In this document: piece after piece, positions 1-7,647 of the stretch
Layout of the letters: each line of letters opens with the position of its first letter
Numbering within the stretch: the first letter of the stretch is position 1
DNA from: UBA4719 sp038249115
GTDB lineage: Bacteria; Actinomycetota; Actinomycetes; Actinomycetales; Dermatophilaceae
Length of the DNA stretch: 13,419 bases
Direction of reading: 5' to 3'
Assembly (NCBI GenBank): GCA_038249115.1
Contig: JBBRWQ010000087.1
Span: 1 to 13,419, forward strand
The notes under the pieces: model-generated
What the model was told of the DNA's origin: nothing
Seen by the model: the letters and a program-made list of their open reading frames with translations, nothing else
Databases searched by the model: none
Made by a program: the position numbers and the translations under genes

Positions 1-488
1 AGTTCTCTGAGCGCGTCGCGATAGCCGTTGAAGTCACGCTTCTCGGACGGGCCGTTGACCAGTGACCAGGCAACAATCCCTTCGCGGTCGATCAGGAACG
101 TCCCGCGCATCGCGAACCCGCCGCGCTCGTCGAGCACCCCGTAGGCCTGCGCCGTTCCGCCGTGCGGCCAGTAGTCGCTGAGCACCGGGAAGAAGTAGCC
201 CTGCGCATCAGACCAGGCCCGCTGGGCGAACATGTGATCGCAGGAGATGGCCAGAACCTGGACGTCGCCACTCTCGAAGGCGCCAAGGTCGTCTCGGATC
301 TCACACAGCTCGCCGGTACAGATCCCCGAGAACGCGAACGGGAAGAAGACCACCACGACGTTCTTTAACCCACGGAAGTCCGACAACGAGATCCGCTTTC
401 CCCACTGGTCCCTCAGGCTGAAGCCGGGAGCGACCTCTCCGACCGTAAGGGCAGCGCGTGAGGTGGCTGTCTCGCTGGCGGCTATCAT
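1..488 (-). CDS. ahpE: AhpE-type peroxiredoxin (3' end cut by window edge)
   Basis: This is a thiol peroxidase that reduces hydroperoxides in the cytoplasm. I translated the minus strand from the ATG at 488. The 162 visible residues align throughout with the mycobacterial one-cysteine AhpE family (about 153 residues). The peroxidatic site reads FPFAFSGICTGEL, with Cys57. The conserved Arg128 lies in AMRGTFLIDR, and SDYWPHG is a typical AhpE stretch. Two further cysteines, Cys62 and Cys83, are present, so a resolving role for one of them cannot be excluded. No stop codon appears before base 1; by family length only a few C-terminal residues are missing. The start adds about 14 residues relative to M. 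tuberculosis AhpE, but no closer start codon exists. It lies 41 bases downstream of the DUF3052 gene on the same strand, probably in one transcript. The same pairing occurs in M. tuberculosis (Rv2238c/Rv2239c). Confidence 0.9.
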   Translation of the reverse strand, partial: MIAASETATSRAALTVGEVAPGFSLRDQWGKRISLSDFRGLKNVVVVFFPFAFSGICTGELCEIRDDLGAFESGDVQVLAISCDHMFAQRAWSDAQGYFFPVLSDYWPHGGTAQAYGVLDERGGFAMRGTFLIDREGIVAWSLVNGPSEKRDFNGYRDALRE

Positions 489-529
489 GGCCTCAGTCTG
501 CCAGCAGCCCCCGCGAGGCCAGCCACAGG

Positions 530-958
530 TCAGCGGCGGGCTGACTTGGGAGAGACCAGACGGCTGCCGTTCCAGTCTCGGGCGGCGTTGGTGCTGCCGG
601 ACGAATGAAGCCCCGTCGTCACCGCCGCCTCCTGGATATCGCTGGGGTCGACCTGTCCGGGGCGGCCGGCCTTCGGCGTGAGCAGCACGATGAACCCGCG
701 TTCGGCAAGGTTCGTCAGTGCGTCCACGAGCGCGTCGATGAGATCACCGTCATCCTCGCGCCACCACAGGACCACCGCATCGACGACGTCGCCGTAGTTC
801 TCGTCCTCGAGCTCGGAGCCACATATCTCCTCGATCGCCAGACGGAAGTCGTCATCGACGTCCTGGTCGTATCCGTACTCCTGGACTACCTGTCCAGCAG
901 CAAAGCCAAGCTTCGCCACCGAACCGTTCGTCGCCGCGGCTTCCGCGGTCGCAACCAC
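530..958 (-). CDS. DUF3052 family protein
   Basis: This 142-residue protein belongs to the actinobacterial DUF3052 family (M. tuberculosis Rv2239c type), whose function is unknown. Family hallmarks are GQVVQEYGYDQDVDDDFR, AIEEICGSELEDE, an acidic VVLWWREDDGDLIDAL segment, LTPKAGRPGQVDP and the C-terminal NWNGSRLV-like stretch (here RDWNGSRLVSPKS). It is strongly acidic and has no signal peptide or membrane segment, so it should be cytoplasmic. I chose the GTG at 958 because AGAGGGGAA (964-972 on the complement) sits 5 bases before it and because it matches where family members begin. An ATG at 1024 would add 22 residues without family support. It is divergent from aceE and is followed 41 bases later by the peroxiredoxin gene. 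Family assignment is secure; the role is not known. Confidence 0.9.
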   Translation of the reverse strand: MVATAEAAATNGSVAKLGFAAGQVVQEYGYDQDVDDDFRLAIEEICGSELEDENYGDVVDAVVLWWREDDGDLIDALVDALTNLAERGFIVLLTPKAGRPGQVDPSDIQEAAVTTGLHSSGSTNAARDWNGSRLVSPKSARR

Positions 959-1053
959 GAGTGTTCCCCTCTGACGTGGACCAGACTCGCGCCTGATCGT
1001 TGGATACTCCTGCGCGTAGTCCACCCGGTCTGGAGGAATCTTGCAAGCAGACG

Positions 1054-1073
1054 CGGAAACTGCCTTGTTTCCG
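1054..1073. promoter_or_regulatory. Perfect 7-bp dyad, candidate operator
   Basis: CGGAAAC and GTTTCCG are exact inverted copies separated by TGCCTT. The site lies 96 bases upstream of DUF3052 and 173 bases upstream of aceE. A 20-bp dyad with 7-bp arms in a divergent intergenic region is a typical shape for a dimeric repressor site. It could also be a small RNA hairpin in the DUF3052 leader. No regulator can be named. Confidence 0.35.
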
Positions 1074-1211
1074 GCCCCGATCCGCGCGGCCTGCCGGACT
1101 CGGCATACCGGGCAGTAGCTCTTCGGTGTTGTGACGTTCGCCGGACTTTGTTAGAGGATGGCTATGTCACCAGAGCACACCTGTCGACACCACCGATCGT
1201 CAACGGCGTCA

Positions 1212-1227
1212 GTGACCGGCTCGTCAC
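1212..1227. promoter_or_regulatory. GTGAC/GTCAC dyad before aceE
   Basis: GTGAC and GTCAC are inverted copies with a 6-base spacer, ending 18 bases before the aceE ATG. The right half continues as GTCACGA, a word that recurs in the palindromic stretch before fabD (5382-5388). A shared regulator of aceE and the fab genes is possible, but a 5-bp arm is short and chance cannot be excluded. Confidence 0.3.
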
Positions 1228-1245
1228 GAGAAAGGACACAGCGTG

Positions 1246-4005
1246 ATGACACGCGACGTATTCGGACCCATCCTCAACGGCATCCCCAGCCGGATCCCGG
1301 ACATCGACCCCGAGGAGACCCAGGAGTGGCTGGACTCTCTTGACTCGGTCATCGACTCGGTCGGCCGGACCCGAGCCCGCTACGTCATGCGCAAGCTGCT
1401 CGAACGAGCCCGCGAGCGCCAGGTGGGGGTGCCCTCGCTGACCGCGACGAGCTACATCAACACCATCCCCCCGGAATCCGAGCCGTGGTTCCCCGGCGAC
1501 GAGGAGGTCGAGCGTCGCTACCGCGCCTTCGTGCGATGGAATGCCGCGATCATGGTCCACCGTGCCCAGCGGCCCGGCGTCGGCGTGGGCGGCCACATCT
1601 CCTCCTATGCCTCAGCTGCGACGCTCTACGAGGTCGGCTTCAACCACTTCTTCCGAGGCCGCGACCACGAAGGTGGCGGCGACCAGATCTACGTCCAGGG
1701 CCACGCCTCCCCCGGCATCTACGCCCGGGCGTTCCTGGAAGGCCGGTTGTCCGAAGCTCAGCTGGACGGGTTCCGCCAGGAGCACAGCCATGTGGTGGAC
1801 GGCAAACCGGTGGCACTGTCGTCCTACCCCCACCCACGCCTCATGCCGGACTTCTGGGAGTTCCCGACCGTGTCCATGGGCCTGGGCCCGATGAACGCCA
1901 TCCACCAGGCGCAGTTCAACAGGTACCTGCACAACCGCGGCATCAAGGACACCTCCCAGCAGCACGTCTGGGCCTTCCTGGGGGACGGCGAGATGGACGA
2001 GCCTGAGTCGCGCGGCCTGCTTCAGGTCGCGGCCAACGACGAGCTCGACAACCTCACGTTTGTCATCAACTGCAACCTGCAGCGACTCGACGGCCCGGTC
2101 CGTGGCAACGGCAAGATCATCCAGGAGCTCGAGGCGACCTTCCGCGGTGCCGGCTGGAACGTCATCAAGGCGATCTGGGGTCGCGAGTGGGACCCGCTGC
2201 TGGCCCAGGACCGCGACGGCGCACTGGTGAACCTGATGAACACCACCCCCGATGGCGACTACCAGACCTACCGGGCCAACGACGGTGCCTTCATCCGGGA
2301 GCAGTTCTTCGGCCGCGACCCGCGCACCCGCGCGATGGTCGAGAAGATGACCGACGAGGACATCTGGAAGCTCAAGCGCGGCGGCCACGACTACTACAAG
2401 GTCTACGCCGCCTATAAGGCAGCGATGGACCACAGCGGCCAGCCCACGGTCATCCTGGCCAAGACGATCAAGGGCTACAGCCTGGGCACGCAGTTCTCCG
2501 GCCGCAACGCCACGCACCAGATGAAGAAGCTGACCCTCACCGACCTCAAGGGCCTTCGTGACACGCTGCGGATCCCGATCAGCGATGAGCAGCTGGATGC
2601 CGACCCGTACCTCCCGCCGTACTACCACCCCGGCGATGACGACCCGACGATCCAGTACCTGAAGGAACGTCGTACCAAGCTCGGCGGGTCACTGCCGCAC
2701 CGCCGCGTGGAGCACGCGCCGCTGAAGCTGCCCGACGACAGCGCGTATGAAGTCCTCAAGCGCGGGTCGGGCAAGCAGCAGATCGCCACGACCATGGCCT
2801 TCGTGCGGCTGCTGCGGGACATGATGCGCGACAAGGAGTTCGGTCGCCGCGTGGTGCCGATCATCCCCGACGAGGCTCGCACGTTCGGCATGGACTCGTT
2901 CTTCCCGACGATCAAGATCTACAACCCCCACGGCCAGAACTACACCCCTGTGGATGCCGAGCTGATGCTGGCCTACAAGGAGTCGGTCGACGGTCAGATC
3001 CTGCACGTCGGCATCAACGAGGGCGGTTCGGTGGCAGCTTTCACCGCCGCCGGAACGTCCTACGCCACCCACGGCGAGCCGATGATCCCGATCTACGTCT
3101 TCTACTCGATGTTCGGGTTCCAGCGCACCGGCGACTCGCTCTGGGCGGCCGCTGACCAGATGACCCGCGGCTTCCTGATCGGTGCCACGGCCGGACGAAC
3201 CACGTTGACCGGTGAAGGGCTGCAGCACGCCGATGGTCACAGCCCGCTGCTGGCCTCGACCAACACCGCGGTCGTGTCCTACGACCCGGCCTACGGATAC
3301 GAGATCGCACACATCATGCAGGACGGGCTGAGCCGGATGTATGGCGACCAGCCCGAGAACCTCATCTACTACCTCACGGTCTACAACGAACCGAACGTGC
3401 AGCCTGCAGAGCCGGAAAACGTTGATGCTGAAGGGATTCTGCGCGGGATGTACCTCCTTGCGCCGGGCTTGGGCGAGGGTCTGCCCGAGGACGCACGCCG
3501 GGTCCAGCTTCTCGCGTCCGGCGTGGGCGTGCCGTGGGTCCTGGAGGCGCAGGAGCTGCTGCGTAACGACTGGGGCGTCGTCGCTGACGTCTGGTCGGTC
3601 ACCTCATGGGGCGAGCTGCGGCGCGACGGTCTGGCTGCCGACGAACAAGCGTTCCTGCACCCCGAGGAGCCCGAGCGCGTGCCGTACGTGACCCAACGGC
3701 TGCAGGACGCGCCCGGGCCGGTTGTCGCCGTGTCCGACTACATGCGGGCGGTCCCGGACCAGATTGCGCAATGGGTTCCAGGGGACTTCATATCCCTTGG
3801 CGCCGACGGGTTCGGCTTCTCTGACACGCGGGCCGCCGCGCGACGCTACTTCCACATCGACGGGCCGTCAGTCGTAGTTCGGGCGCTCCAGATGCTGGCC
3901 AGGCGTGGAGAGATCGACCCGTCGGTTCCTCGCGAGGCGGCGGCGCGATACCGCCTGCTGGATGTCACGGCCGGAGCCTCCGGCAACCCGGGCGGCGAGT
4001 CTTAG
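1246..4005 (+). CDS. aceE: Pyruvate dehydrogenase E1 component (homodimeric type)
   Basis: This subunit decarboxylates pyruvate with thiamine diphosphate and passes the acetyl group to E2, feeding acetyl-CoA to the TCA cycle and fatty-acid synthesis. The 919-residue protein aligns end to end with E. coli AceE (887 residues). The ThDP/Mg motif begins GDGEMDEPES (Asp247) and ends NCNLQ (Asn277, Gln279), with the same 30-residue spacing as E. coli Asp230/Asn260. His424 in ATHQMKK matches the active-site-loop His407, and Glu592 in GINEGGS matches the catalytic Glu571. YSMFGFQRTGD and GEGLQHADGHS are family signatures. Starts at GTG 1243 and ATG 1246 are adjacent and in frame; AAAGGA (1231-1236) suits either, and I prefer the ATG. 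The gene is followed by a fatty-acid regulator, as in mycobacteria. It appears intact. Confidence 0.97.
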   Translation: MTRDVFGPILNGIPSRIPDIDPEETQEWLDSLDSVIDSVGRTRARYVMRKLLERARERQVGVPSLTATSYINTIPPESEPWFPGDEEVERRYRAFVRWNAAIMVHRAQRPGVGVGGHISSYASAATLYEVGFNHFFRGRDHEGGGDQIYVQGHASPGIYARAFLEGRLSEAQLDGFRQEHSHVVDGKPVALSSYPHPRLMPDFWEFPTVSMGLGPMNAIHQAQFNRYLHNRGIKDTSQQHVWAFLGDGEMDEPESRGLLQVAANDELDNLTFVINCNLQRLDGPVRGNGKIIQELEATFRGAGWNVIKAIWGREWDPLLAQDRDGALVNLMNTTPDGDYQTYRANDGAFIREQFFGRDPRTRAMVEKMTDEDIWKLKRGGHDYYKVYAAYKAAMDHSGQPTVILAKTIKGYSLGTQFSGRNATHQMKKLTLTDLKGLRDTLRIPISDEQLDADPYLPPYYHPGDDDPTIQYLKERRTKLGGSLPHRRVEHAPLKLPDDSAYEVLKRGSGKQQIATTMAFVRLLRDMMRDKEFGRRVVPIIPDEARTFGMDSFFPTIKIYNPHGQNYTPVDAELMLAYKESVDGQILHVGINEGGSVAAFTAAGTSYATHGEPMIPIYVFYSMFGFQRTGDSLWAAADQMTRGFLIGATAGRTTLTGEGLQHADGHSPLLASTNTAVVSYDPAYGYEIAHIMQDGLSRMYGDQPENLIYYLTVYNEPNVQPAEPENVDAEGILRGMYLLAPGLGEGLPEDARRVQLLASGVGVPWVLEAQELLRNDWGVVADVWSVTSWGELRRDGLAADEQAFLHPEEPERVPYVTQRLQDAPGPVVAVSDYMRAVPDQIAQWVPGDFISLGADGFGFSDTRAAARRYFHIDGPSVVVRALQMLARRGEIDPSVPREAAARYRLLDVTAGASGNPGGES

Positions 4006-4103
4006 CCGAGTTCCCGGCACACCTATCCTGACAACCCCGGCACGGGAAGACTGGTGGCCGCTCGAAGGAGGCGTTGTGTCCGGCATACAAATAGGGTGTC
4101 CTT
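4006..4103 (+). promoter_or_regulatory. aceE–fasR intergenic leader with direct repeat
   Basis: This 98-base gap contains an 8-base direct repeat, CCCGGCAC, at 4013-4020 and 4036-4043 (one copy every 23 bases). It also has distant inverted arms, TTCCCG (4011-4016) and CGGGAA (4043-4048), with a 26-base loop. A strong ribosome site, AAGGAGG (4065-4071), lies 33 bases before the regulator's ATG and serves a short leader frame instead. ATACAAAT (4085-4092) resembles a -10 box. A promoter or autoregulatory site for the regulator is plausible but not demonstrated. Confidence 0.3.
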
Positions 4104-4114
4104 ATGGCGGCTAA
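4076..4114 (+). CDS. Possible 12-codon leader ORF overlapping the fasR start
   Basis: A GTG at 4076 opens a short frame reading MSGIQIGCPYGG and ending TAA at 4112-4114. It is preceded by AAGGAGG (4065-4071), the only strong Shine-Dalgarno sequence before the regulator. Its last codons overlap the regulator's ATG (4104) in another frame, so terminating ribosomes could re-initiate there. The spacing from the ribosome site to the GTG is only 4 bases, which is short. This is inferred from signal layout; no homology was recognised. Confidence 0.3.
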   Translation: MSGIQIGCPYGG

Positions 4115-5342
4115 ACGTGCGCATGGCAGCGCGGCCACGATACGGCGTATCGAGCGAAGCTCCAGCGCCCTCTCGACGGCCGCGAACCAGTGCATGGAGT
4201 CCCGCCACGACTGGTACCGCGAGCTCTCGGCAGAGGACCGCTCATGGGTCGGACTCGTCGCCCAGGCTGGCATCGCTGGCTTCCTGGCGTGGTACCGCGA
4301 CCCGAGCGACAACCCCAAGATCTCGGCGGATGTCTTCGCGACCGCGCCGCGCGAGCTGACCCGGTCCATCAGCCTGGCGCAGACCCTTGAGCTGGTGCGA
4401 GCGGTCGTGGATGTCATCGAGGACGACGTAGCGCAGCTCGCCGCACCCGGGGAGGAACAGATCCTGCGCGAGGGCGTGCTGCGCTACTCGCGCGAGATCG
4501 CATTCGCTGCCGCGCAGGTCTACGCCCGCGCCGCAGAGGCCCGTGGTGCCTGGGACGCGCGGCTGGAGTCCCTGGTGGTTGACGCGGTCCTGCGTGGCGA
4601 GGCCGATGACTCGATGCAGTCACGCGCATCTGCGCTGGGCTGGGGTGCGGTCAACCACGTCGCGGTGGTGGCCGGATACACGCCTGAGGGCAAGACCGAG
4701 GGCGTGGTGGATGCCCTCCGGCGAGCGGCGTCCCACCATGGAGTCGAGTCTCTGGCAGCGGTCCAAAGACACCGTCTGGTGGCGATCCTGGGGGGCCTGG
4801 AGGACCCGACCCTCACCGTCCACGCCTTGGCCGGGTGCTTCGGCGACGGTCCCATCGTCATCGGGCCGACGGTGCCGCACCTGTTCGCCGCCGGGCGCTC
4901 GGCACGGGCCGCACTGTCTGGTCTGGACGCCGCCCGCGCCTGGCCCGACGCCCCCCGTCCCGTTCTTGCCGACGACCTGCTGCCGGAGCGTGTTCTTGCC
5001 GGTGACGCGCAGGCACGGCTCGCCCTCATCGAACGCGTCCATCGTCCGCTGTTGAGCGCGGGTGGTGCCCTGTTCGAAACGGCCTCCGCCTATCTGGAAA
5101 GCGGCGGCGGGCTCGAGTCCACAGCCAGGATCCTGTTCGTCCACCCCAATACCGTCCGCTATCGGGTCGCCCGCATCGCGACAGTGACGGGCTATGACGT
5201 GAGCCATCCCCGTGAGGCGTACACCGTTCGGCTGGCGCTCGCGGTCGGGCGCCTGGCCGAGTCCACCCAACGACAGTGGCGACGCTCACTGCAGGGTCAG
5301 GAGCCCGGCCTACCTCAGGTTCTCGACGAAGGCTCTTTGTAG
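4104..5342 (+). CDS. fasR: PucR-type regulator of fatty-acid synthesis, FasR-like
   Basis: This 412-residue protein is a probable DNA-binding regulator of the downstream fab genes. The N-terminal part has the stretch YRELSAEDRSWVGLVAQAGI (residues 38-57) and, further on, APRELTRSIS and YSREIAFAAAQVYARAAEAR, shared with Streptomyces FasR (SCO2386) and M. tuberculosis Rv2242. A middle GGDEF-like/CdaR-type region follows. A PucR C-terminal helix-turn-helix covers about 320-385 (ETASAYLESGG, VHPNTVRYRVARI). FasR of Streptomyces is known to act on the fabDHPF promoter; here the gene sits 78 bases before fabD, which supports the same role. The ATG at 4104 has only a weak ribosome site of its own and may depend on the leader frame at 4076. 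No membrane segment or signal peptide is seen. Confidence 0.85.
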   Translation: MAAKRAHGSAATIRRIERSSSALSTAANQCMESRHDWYRELSAEDRSWVGLVAQAGIAGFLAWYRDPSDNPKISADVFATAPRELTRSISLAQTLELVRAVVDVIEDDVAQLAAPGEEQILREGVLRYSREIAFAAAQVYARAAEARGAWDARLESLVVDAVLRGEADDSMQSRASALGWGAVNHVAVVAGYTPEGKTEGVVDALRRAASHHGVESLAAVQRHRLVAILGGLEDPTLTVHALAGCFGDGPIVIGPTVPHLFAAGRSARAALSGLDAARAWPDAPRPVLADDLLPERVLAGDAQARLALIERVHRPLLSAGGALFETASAYLESGGGLESTARILFVHPNTVRYRVARIATVTGYDVSHPREAYTVRLALAVGRLAESTQRQWRRSLQGQEPGLPQVLDEGSL

Positions 5343-5420
5343 GAACCCTCCAAATCTAGCGCCGATTGTTGGTGCCGGTCGGTCACGACGTGATCACGAC
5401 GAAACCCTGAGGCTGGGAAC
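5343..5420 (+). promoter_or_regulatory. fabD upstream region with 10-bp palindrome
   Basis: The gap between the regulator and fabD contains a perfect palindrome, CGTGATCACG (5389-5398), overlapping a second dyad TCAC-GAC-GTGA (5383-5393). The repeated word is TCACGAC. A weak -35-like TTGTTG (5365-5370) lies upstream. The fabD ribosome site GAGG (5409-5412) follows, 8 bases before its ATG. By position this is the best candidate operator for the adjacent FasR-like protein, but the FasR binding consensus was not verified here. Confidence 0.5.
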
Positions 5421-6599
5421 ATGCTCGTCATCGTCTGCCCTGGACAGGGCTCCCAGACTCCCGGATTCCTCGCCCCCTGGCTCGAGCTGTCGGGCTTCCG
5501 GGACCGCATGCAGTGGCTTTCGACAGTCGCCGGCATCGACCTGGTCAAGCACGGCACCGAGTCCGATGCCGAGACGATCAGGGACACCGCGGTCGCCCAA
5601 CCGCTGATCGTAGGCGCGGGACTCATCTCCTTGCTGGCCCTGTTCGAGCACCCCGCCGACGGCTTCCGCCTGGTGGCCGGTGGCGCCGGGCACTCGGTCG
5701 GCGAGATCACCGCCGCAGCCGCGGCCGGTGTGATCAGCGCCGAACAGGCGATGGTTCTGGTTCGCGAGCGCGGACAGCTCATGGCCGAGGCCAGCGCGGT
5801 CAGCCCAACGGGCATGAGCGCGGTCGTGGGCGGCGACAACGACGACGTGGAACAGACACTGCTCAGACATGGTCTGACCGCCGCGAACAACAACGGCGGA
5901 GGCCAGATAGTGGCCGCCGGCACCCTCGAGCAGCTTGCGGCACTGAGTGCTGACCCACCCGCGAAGGCACGCGTGATCCCGCTGCAGGTCGCCGGCGCCT
6001 TCCACACCGAGCACATGGCCCCCGCCGTCAAGAGGATGGGCGACATGGCTCGGGCGATCTCCACCCACGACAGCCGCTCTCGTCTGGTGTCCAACCGGGA
6101 CGGGACCATCGTTCACAGCGGCCGCGAGGTCCTCAACCGTCTGGTGGCCCAGATCAGCAGCCCCGTCCGCTGGGACCTGTGCATGGAGACGTTCAAGGAC
6201 CTCGGAGTCACCGGACTCATCGAGATCCCGCCGGCCGGGACACTGGCAAACCTGGCCAAGCGAGGACTTCCCGGCGTCGAGGTCTTGGCGCTGAAGTCTC
6301 CCGACCAGCTCTCCGACGCCCACCGCATGGTCCGTGAGCACGGCCAGCCCAACCAGATCGCCGACAGCCCCACCTGGCGGCTGGTCATCGCACCGGCCAA
6401 GGGCGTTGTCAGCTTCACCCGTTCGGAGCCTGGCGCCACGGTGGTTCCGGGCTCCGTGGTCGCGGCCGTGAACACCCTGCGCGACACGTTTGATGTCACT
6501 GCACCCCATGGCGGTCAGGTCATCGAGTGGCTCGTCGAAGACGGCGACCCAGTCTCCCCCGGTCAGCCGCTCCTGCGGCTGCACCCCACCAATTCCTGA
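5421..6599 (+). CDS. fabD: Malonyl-CoA:ACP transacylase with C-terminal biotinyl/lipoyl-like domain
   Basis: FabD transfers malonyl from CoA to the acyl carrier protein. The catalytic core (about residues 1-305) has GQGSQ (8-12), the nucleophile Ser92 in GHSVGE, Arg117 in VRERGQLM, and His195 in GAFHTEHM. ANNNGGGQIVAAG (155-167) also matches the family. The protein has 392 residues, whereas FabD is usually about 300-320. Residues 319-389 form an extra domain that reads like a biotinyl/lipoyl hammerhead: VIAPAKGVV, then VNTLRDTFDVTAPHGGQV and WLVEDGDPVSPGQPLLRL. Aligned without gaps to E. coli BCCP from its EAMKM motif, the modified Lys is replaced by Arg354, so this domain should not carry biotin or lipoate. 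It heads the fabDHPF-accD run and is followed 28 bases later by fabH. The core call is secure; the role of the extra domain is unknown. Confidence 0.95.
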   Translation: MLVIVCPGQGSQTPGFLAPWLELSGFRDRMQWLSTVAGIDLVKHGTESDAETIRDTAVAQPLIVGAGLISLLALFEHPADGFRLVAGGAGHSVGEITAAAAAGVISAEQAMVLVRERGQLMAEASAVSPTGMSAVVGGDNDDVEQTLLRHGLTAANNNGGGQIVAAGTLEQLAALSADPPAKARVIPLQVAGAFHTEHMAPAVKRMGDMARAISTHDSRSRLVSNRDGTIVHSGREVLNRLVAQISSPVRWDLCMETFKDLGVTGLIEIPPAGTLANLAKRGLPGVEVLALKSPDQLSDAHRMVREHGQPNQIADSPTWRLVIAPAKGVVSFTRSEPGATVVPGSVVAAVNTLRDTFDVTAPHGGQVIEWLVEDGDPVSPGQPLLRLHPTNS

Positions 6600-6627
6600 G
6601 TCGCTAGACCACCACGGAGACCAACAG

Positions 6628-7647
6628 ATGACGACGATTCCCCAACAACGCCGGACCCTCAGCACCCCGACGGGGTCCGCCCACTCCCGTATCTGGGGCG
6701 TCGGCGGCTACCGACCCGAACGCGTGGTCACCAATGACGAGATCTGCGAGCACATCGACTCCTCGGACCAGTGGATCCGCGAGCGCTCAGGCATCATCAC
6801 GCGTCGCTATGCAGCCCCGGACGAGACCGTCGTCGACATGGCCGCAGCGGCTGCGAACGAGGCGCTCCTGTCGGCCGGACTCACGGCGTCGCAGATCAGC
6901 ACCGTCATCGTTGCCACGGTCACCCACCCATACCAGACACCGGGCGCAGCCCCGATCGTCGCTGAGCGGATTGGTGCCACCTCAGCCGTGGCTTTCGACA
7001 TCTCGGCGGCCTGTGCCGGCTACTGCCACGGCATTGCGCTGGCCAACGACATGGTCCGCGGCGGGAGTGCCGAGTTCGTCCTGGTGATCGGCGTCGAGAA
7101 ACTGTCCGACTTCACCGACAAGACCGATCGTGGCTCGGCTTTCATCTTCGGCGACGGCGCCGGCGCCTCGATCGTCGGTCCCTCGGACTTCCCGGGGATC
7201 GGCCCCACCGTGTGGGGTTCTGACGGTTCCAAGTGGAAGACCATCTCGCAGCGCAACTCCTGGATCGAGGTGCGCGACGGCGACGTCGCGTGGCCGGCAA
7301 TCACGATGGAAGGGCCCGCAGTGTTCCGCTGGGCGGTCTGGGACATGGCACCCATTGCGCAAGCGGCCCTCGACCAGGCGGGCATCAAGGCCGAGGACCT
7401 CGACGCCTTCATCCCCCACCAGGCCAACATGCGCATCATCGACGCGTTGGCCAAGCAGCTCAAGCTGCCCGAGCACGTCCCCGTCGCGCGCGACATCGCC
7501 GAGACCGGCAACACCTCGGCGGCATCGATTCCCCTCGCAACCCAGCGGATGCTCGACTCGGGCGAGGCGCCGCACGGCGGCCTGGCTCTGCAGATCGGGT
7601 TCGGCGCCGGCCTCGTCTATGCCGCCCAGGTCGTCGTCCTTCCCTGA
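6628..7647 (+). CDS. fabH: Beta-ketoacyl-ACP synthase III
   Basis: FabH starts each fatty-acid chain by condensing an acyl-CoA primer with malonyl-ACP. The 339-residue protein carries the thiolase-fold triad: Cys129 in ISAACAGYC, His264 in IPHQANMRI and Asn295 in ETGNTSAAS. SSDQWIRERSGIITRRY near the N terminus and GFGAGLVYAA at the C terminus are also typical. GGAGA (6616-6620), 7 bases ahead, supports the ATG at 6628; an in-frame ATG at 6490 lies inside fabD and was not used. The N terminus is about 20 residues longer than in E. coli FabH. In actinomycetes FabH often accepts branched primers, but primer choice cannot be read here. Confidence 0.96.
   Translation: MTTIPQQRRTLSTPTGSAHSRIWGVGGYRPERVVTNDEICEHIDSSDQWIRERSGIITRRYAAPDETVVDMAAAAANEALLSAGLTASQISTVIVATVTHPYQTPGAAPIVAERIGATSAVAFDISAACAGYCHGIALANDMVRGGSAEFVLVIGVEKLSDFTDKTDRGSAFIFGDGAGASIVGPSDFPGIGPTVWGSDGSKWKTISQRNSWIEVRDGDVAWPAITMEGPAVFRWAVWDMAPIAQAALDQAGIKAEDLDAFIPHQANMRIIDALAKQLKLPEHVPVARDIAETGNTSAASIPLATQRMLDSGEAPHGGLALQIGFGAGLVYAAQVVVLP

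Larger units (their letters stand above)
959..1245. promoter_or_regulatory. Divergent promoter region, DUF3052 / aceE
   Basis: This 287-base gap between divergently transcribed genes must hold both promoters. For aceE, a possible -35 TTGTGA (1129-1134) lies 17 bases from TAGAGG (1152-1157), a weak -10 match. Two dyads stand out: CGGAAAC-6-GTTTCCG (1054-1073) and GTGAC-6-GTCAC (1212-1227). The second lies within 20 bases of the aceE start, where a bound repressor would block transcription or translation. No clear promoter was found for the minus strand. No gene is supported inside the gap. The boxes are pattern matches only. Confidence 0.5.

Noticed and set aside
605..1246. 213-residue plus-strand frame across DUF3052 and the divergent promoter region
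   Set aside because: It is antisense to a clear DUF3052 gene with a strong ribosome site, and its sequence is not protein-like.
1612..2628. 338-residue open frame on the minus strand within aceE
   Set aside because: It is antisense to a gene with complete E1 homology; its sequence has no family features and arises from GC-rich codon bias.
6490..6627. Upstream in-frame ATG for fabH
   Set aside because: It lies inside fabD; FabH homology and GGAGA at 6616-6620 favour the ATG at 6628.
5394..6665. 423-residue open frame on the minus strand covering fabD
   Set aside because: It mirrors fabD entirely; FabD motifs and a ribosome site support the plus strand.
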